From: Streptomyces sp. NBC_01551
GTDB taxonomy: Bacteria; Actinomycetota; Actinomycetes; Streptomycetales; Streptomycetaceae
DNA: 64,000 nt
Reading direction: 5' to 3'
Assembly: GCF_026339935.1 (NCBI RefSeq)
Contig: NZ_JAPEPX010000001.1
Location: 3,548,001-3,612,000 of the forward strand
Translations under genes and position numbers: made by a program
The notes under the pieces: generated by a model
Database searches by the model: none
Told to the model about the DNA's origin: nothing
Seen by the model: only the letters and a program-made list of their open reading frames with translations
Shown here: positions 61,734 through 64,000 of the stretch, piece after piece
Numbering within the stretch: position 1 is the stretch's first letter
How the letters are laid out: each line of letters begins with the position of its first letter

Positions 61734-64000
61734 TCACCGCAGGGCGGCCTCCAGCGGCTGACTCGCGCCACCGACCGTGGCCAGCCGCCGGCGGTCGAGC
61801 GGCGAGGCGCGGCGCTCCAGGCGGGCCGACAGCAGGCGGGCCGCCCGGTCGTGGTCGTCACCCGAGATCAGGGCGTGCAGCAGGGTCTCCTCGACGACCT
61901 CGTGCTGCGCCTTGCTGCCGCCCACCCGGGCGATCAGCGGCAGCAGCGGCCCGAGCCGCAGCGCCGCCTCCTGCCAGCGCTGCCCGACCACGGCCGTCAG
62001 CGCCTCGCACAACGGGGCGATGACCAGCCGGAAGGCCTCTTGGCGGTTCGTCAGGGCGTGCAGCCGCAGCCGCCCCAGCCCGTCGAGGTCGCCGGCCGCG
62101 GCGAAGGCCAGCGCGCCGTGCAGCGCGGCGAAGGCCGTCTCGGGCGCGTCGAGCCACTGATCGGGAGCCGCCTCCAGCAGCTCGCCGAGCGGTAGTTCGC
62201 CGCTCCAGCTCCCCGTCATGCGGGCGCGCCACAGCAGCGAGGCCGAATCCACCAGCAGCCGGCCCCCGCTCACCCGGGAGGCCACCAGCTCGCAGCGGTA
62301 GCGCCGCAGCACCGCGGCCCGGTCGTCGAGCGTCAGCTCGTGCAGCGCGGCGTGCCAGGAGAGGTGGGAGCGGTGGCCGGCCCCGGCCCCGTGCCGGCGC
62401 ATCCACTCGTCCAGCCAGGCCAGACCGGCCCGGTGCTCGCCGGTCTCGTAGAAGACGTGGGCCCAGGCATGGACGGCGTGCCCGGCCGCGGGGTGCGCGG
62501 CCAGCGCCCGTGCGGACAGGGACTCGGCCTCCTGCCAGCGCTCCTGCTCCTGCCGGACGAAGGCGAGCTGGCCCAGGTACCACCAGTCGTCGCCGTAGGT
62601 CGGGGACAGCCCCTCGACCAGGGCCCAGGACTCCTCGGCGCGGGTGACCCCGTTGAAGGAGACGGTCGGCACGGCGGCGCTCACCACCAGCGCGTCCCGG
62701 GGATGCCCGGCGATGTGGCCCAGCAGGGCCGCCTTGCCCGCCTCCTCGGTGCCCGTCAGGCGCGCCCGCACCGCGCCGACCAGGCTGCGTTCGCGCTCGT
62801 CCGCGCCACGGGACGCGGCCCGCCCGGCGGCCGCGAGCGCGGCGGCCGTGTTCGCGCCGACCCCCGACTCGTGGCACAGCAGCGCCAGCGCCGCGTGCCC
62901 GACGGCGAAGTCCGGGTCGACGCCGACCGCTTCGGCCAGCAGCGCCTCGGCGCCGAGCCGGCCCGCCAGGATCCGCTCCAGCGCCCGGTCGTACAGCTCG
63001 GCCGCCTCGGGGGTCGTGGTCAGGCGCAGGCCGTAGCGGTCGGTGGGCCTGGACGCGTGGCGGTCGGCGAGGGCGCCCAGCACGCTGCTCGCGACCTCTG
63101 CGGCCTGCGTGCGGATCTCCGGGATAGCGGTGCTCTCCAGCAGGTTCCCGCGCCGCGCGACCCCGATCGTCCACAGCCGCAGGGCCGGGGCGCCGGGCGC
63201 GGGCACCAGGCGCCCGCCGCTCCACGTGTCGAAACCCAGGTCGGCGGGGCCGGTCCGGGCGTAGCCCCGGTCGAGCAGGCAGCGCACCAGGGGGTCGGCG
63301 GTGCGGCGCAGGTCCGCCTGGGCCCCCGTGCAGTTGACCACCGCGGCGACCCGCAGCTCCCGCCCGTCGCTCAGCCGCACCGCCACCGCGCCTTCGTCCG
63401 GCACGGCGCGGACCACCTCGGCGGCGCCGATCCGCAGCCGGCCCGAGGTCCGCAGCGCGCCGATCCTGGCGGCCGTGACGGGCGCGATGCGGTGGCGGTG
63501 CACCTCCCAGGCCCGCAGGTCCTCCTGGAGGAAGCGGATCCGGTCGGCCGGCGACAGCTGCTGCCACAGCGTGGCCGTCACCGGGCGCAGCCCGTCCATG
63601 CCGGCGCGCCAGTCGCCGCAGGCACGGCGGCTCGCGGCGAGGTGGCGCCGGACGTCCCGGCGCAGCGCGTCGAGGCCGCGCGTGCCGTCGAGGCTCGGCG
63701 GCTCGGCCGACGGCAGCGGGTCCTCCAGGTGCTCCCGGGGCACGTACCCGTGCCGGGACACCGCGTGCAGCACCCGGTCCGGGCGCGCCAGGGTGACGGC
63801 CAGGTCCGCCATGGTCAAGCCGGTGCCGACGAGCAGGACGTCACCCTCCTCGGGCAGCGCCTCCAGCGCGCCGGGCGCCCACGGGTCGGCGACGAAGCGT
63901 CCGGATTCCCGCAGTTCGGGGCCGGCCCAGTCCTGGCCGGGGGCGAAGTTGCCCAGCGCGAGCACGGCCGCGTCCACCCGGAGCTCGCCGCCGCCGGTGA
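61734..64000 (-). CDS. FAD/NAD(P)-binding protein fused to a helical-repeat domain (cut by right edge)
   Basis: The frame is open to the right edge, so the N-terminus is missing; 755 residues are visible. The first 270 have GDVLLVGTGLTMADLAVTLA and VAAVVNCTGAQADLRRT, typical of YdhS-like FAD/NAD(P)-binding oxidoreductases. From about 300 on, the sequence becomes Ala/Leu-rich helical repeats with TPR-like pairs (LAFVRQEQERWQEAESLSARALAAHPAAGHAVHAWAHVFYETG), resembling the TPR-38 type. The fusion is unusual. It could be a cluster enzyme, for example for N- or C-oxidation, or ordinary flanking chromosome. Confidence 0.8.
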   Translation of the reverse strand, partial: TGGGELRVDAAVLALGNFAPGQDWAGPELRESGRFVADPWAPGALEALPEEGDVLLVGTGLTMADLAVTLARPDRVLHAVSRHGYVPREHLEDPLPSAEPPSLDGTRGLDALRRDVRRHLAASRRACGDWRAGMDGLRPVTATLWQQLSPADRIRFLQEDLRAWEVHRHRIAPVTAARIGALRTSGRLRIGAAEVVRAVPDEGAVAVRLSDGRELRVAAVVNCTGAQADLRRTADPLVRCLLDRGYARTGPADLGFDTWSGGRLVPAPGAPALRLWTIGVARRGNLLESTAIPEIRTQAAEVASSVLGALADRHASRPTDRYGLRLTTTPEAAELYDRALERILAGRLGAEALLAEAVGVDPDFAVGHAALALLCHESGVGANTAAALAAAGRAASRGADERERSLVGAVRARLTGTEEAGKAALLGHIAGHPRDALVVSAAVPTVSFNGVTRAEESWALVEGLSPTYGDDWWYLGQLAFVRQEQERWQEAESLSARALAAHPAAGHAVHAWAHVFYETGEHRAGLAWLDEWMRRHGAGAGHRSHLSWHAALHELTLDDRAAVLRRYRCELVASRVSGGRLLVDSASLLWRARMTGSWSGELPLGELLEAAPDQWLDAPETAFAALHGALAFAAAGDLDGLGRLRLHALTNRQEAFRLVIAPLCEALTAVVGQRWQEAALRLGPLLPLIARVGGSKAQHEVVEETLLHALISGDDHDRAARLLSARLERRASPLDRRRLATVGGASQPLEAALR

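Overview
The window looks like chromosome from a high-GC actinomycete, most likely Streptomyces or a close relative. Codon third positions are almost all G or C, several genes start with GTG or TTG, and three flanking genes have leaderless-type TAGGGT/TAGCCT boxes 6-8 nt before the start codon. Most of the window (about 7.6 kb to the right edge) is one large type II polyketide gene cluster; the first 7.5 kb is ordinary flanking chromosome.

Layout. 0-7.5 kb: end of an unidentified gene, a GT4-Stealth fusion protein, a cytosine deaminase-type amidohydrolase, an HD-domain protein, a hypothetical gene held between two oppositely oriented arrays of a 76-77 bp repeat, and a small membrane protein. 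7.6-21.9 kb: an AraC-type regulator, a StrR-like ParB-domain regulator, a DrrAB-type ABC exporter, a gamma-glutamyl hydrolase-like protein with a damaged triad, a cysteine-less carboxymuconolactone decarboxylase (CMD)-like protein, NDP-hexose 2,3-dehydratase, dTDP-glucose 4,6-dehydratase, a DrrC/UvrA-like protein, a VOC protein, an Alp1U/Lom6-like hydrolase with an Asp nucleophile, and a glycosyltransferase. 22-39.5 kb: six FAD monooxygenases (one shortened), a protoporphyrinogen oxidase-like protein, SDR, ACP, NmrA-like and DsbA-like proteins, the ActIII-type ketoreductase, an O-methyltransferase-like protein with an eroded SAM motif, an aromatase/cyclase and an AlpJ/JadG-type ring-opening oxygenase. 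39.5-45.7 kb: an operon for nitrogen chemistry (amidase, glutamine synthetase-like ligase, heme-oxygenase-like diiron protein, 2[4Fe-4S] ferredoxin, a 628-residue orphan). 45.9-52.3 kb: a second CMD-like protein, a sulfotransferase-like protein, deoxysugar enzymes and two paralogous glycosyltransferases. 52.4-54.6 kb: an 87-residue orphan, an adenylosuccinate lyase homologue and a GNAT acetyltransferase. 54.6-61.5 kb: a Tat-exported multicopper oxidase, a half-size ABC exporter, KS-beta, KS-alpha, a TcmI-type cyclase and a small protein. The right edge holds an FAD/NAD-binding and helical-repeat fusion cut by the window.

How it fits together. KS-alpha/beta, the distant ACP, the ketoreductase and the two cyclases should build an angucycline-type decaketide. 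The AlpJ-like oxygenase and FAD enzymes would oxidise it and contract ring B to a benzofluorene. The amidase, glutamine synthetase, lyase and GNAT correspond to the KinK/KinL/KinM/KinN (FzmO/N/R/Q) set known to turn hydrazinosuccinate into glutamylhydrazine. The methyltransferase-like protein resembles AlpH, which joins glutamylhydrazine to the polyketide without SAM. The hydrolase resembles the epoxide hydrolases of kinamycin and lomaiviticin biosynthesis. Together this predicts a diazobenzofluorene or related N-N product, and the deoxysugar genes plus three glycosyltransferases predict that it is glycosylated. Self-protection would come from DrrAB, the UvrA-like protein and the second exporter.

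Six intergenic regions between divergent genes carry two inverted 9-bp arms separated by exactly 11 bp, consensus GTTCRACYG-N11-CRGTTGAAC. This is the architecture recalled for StrR operators, and it matches the StrR-like regulator at 8.5-9.7 kb. No acyl-CoA carboxylase, phosphopantetheinyl transferase, nitrosuccinate-type N-N precursor genes, sugar 4-ketoreductase or aminotransferase was recognised in the window; they may lie to the right or elsewhere. No rRNA, tRNA, CRISPR array or insertion sequence was seen.
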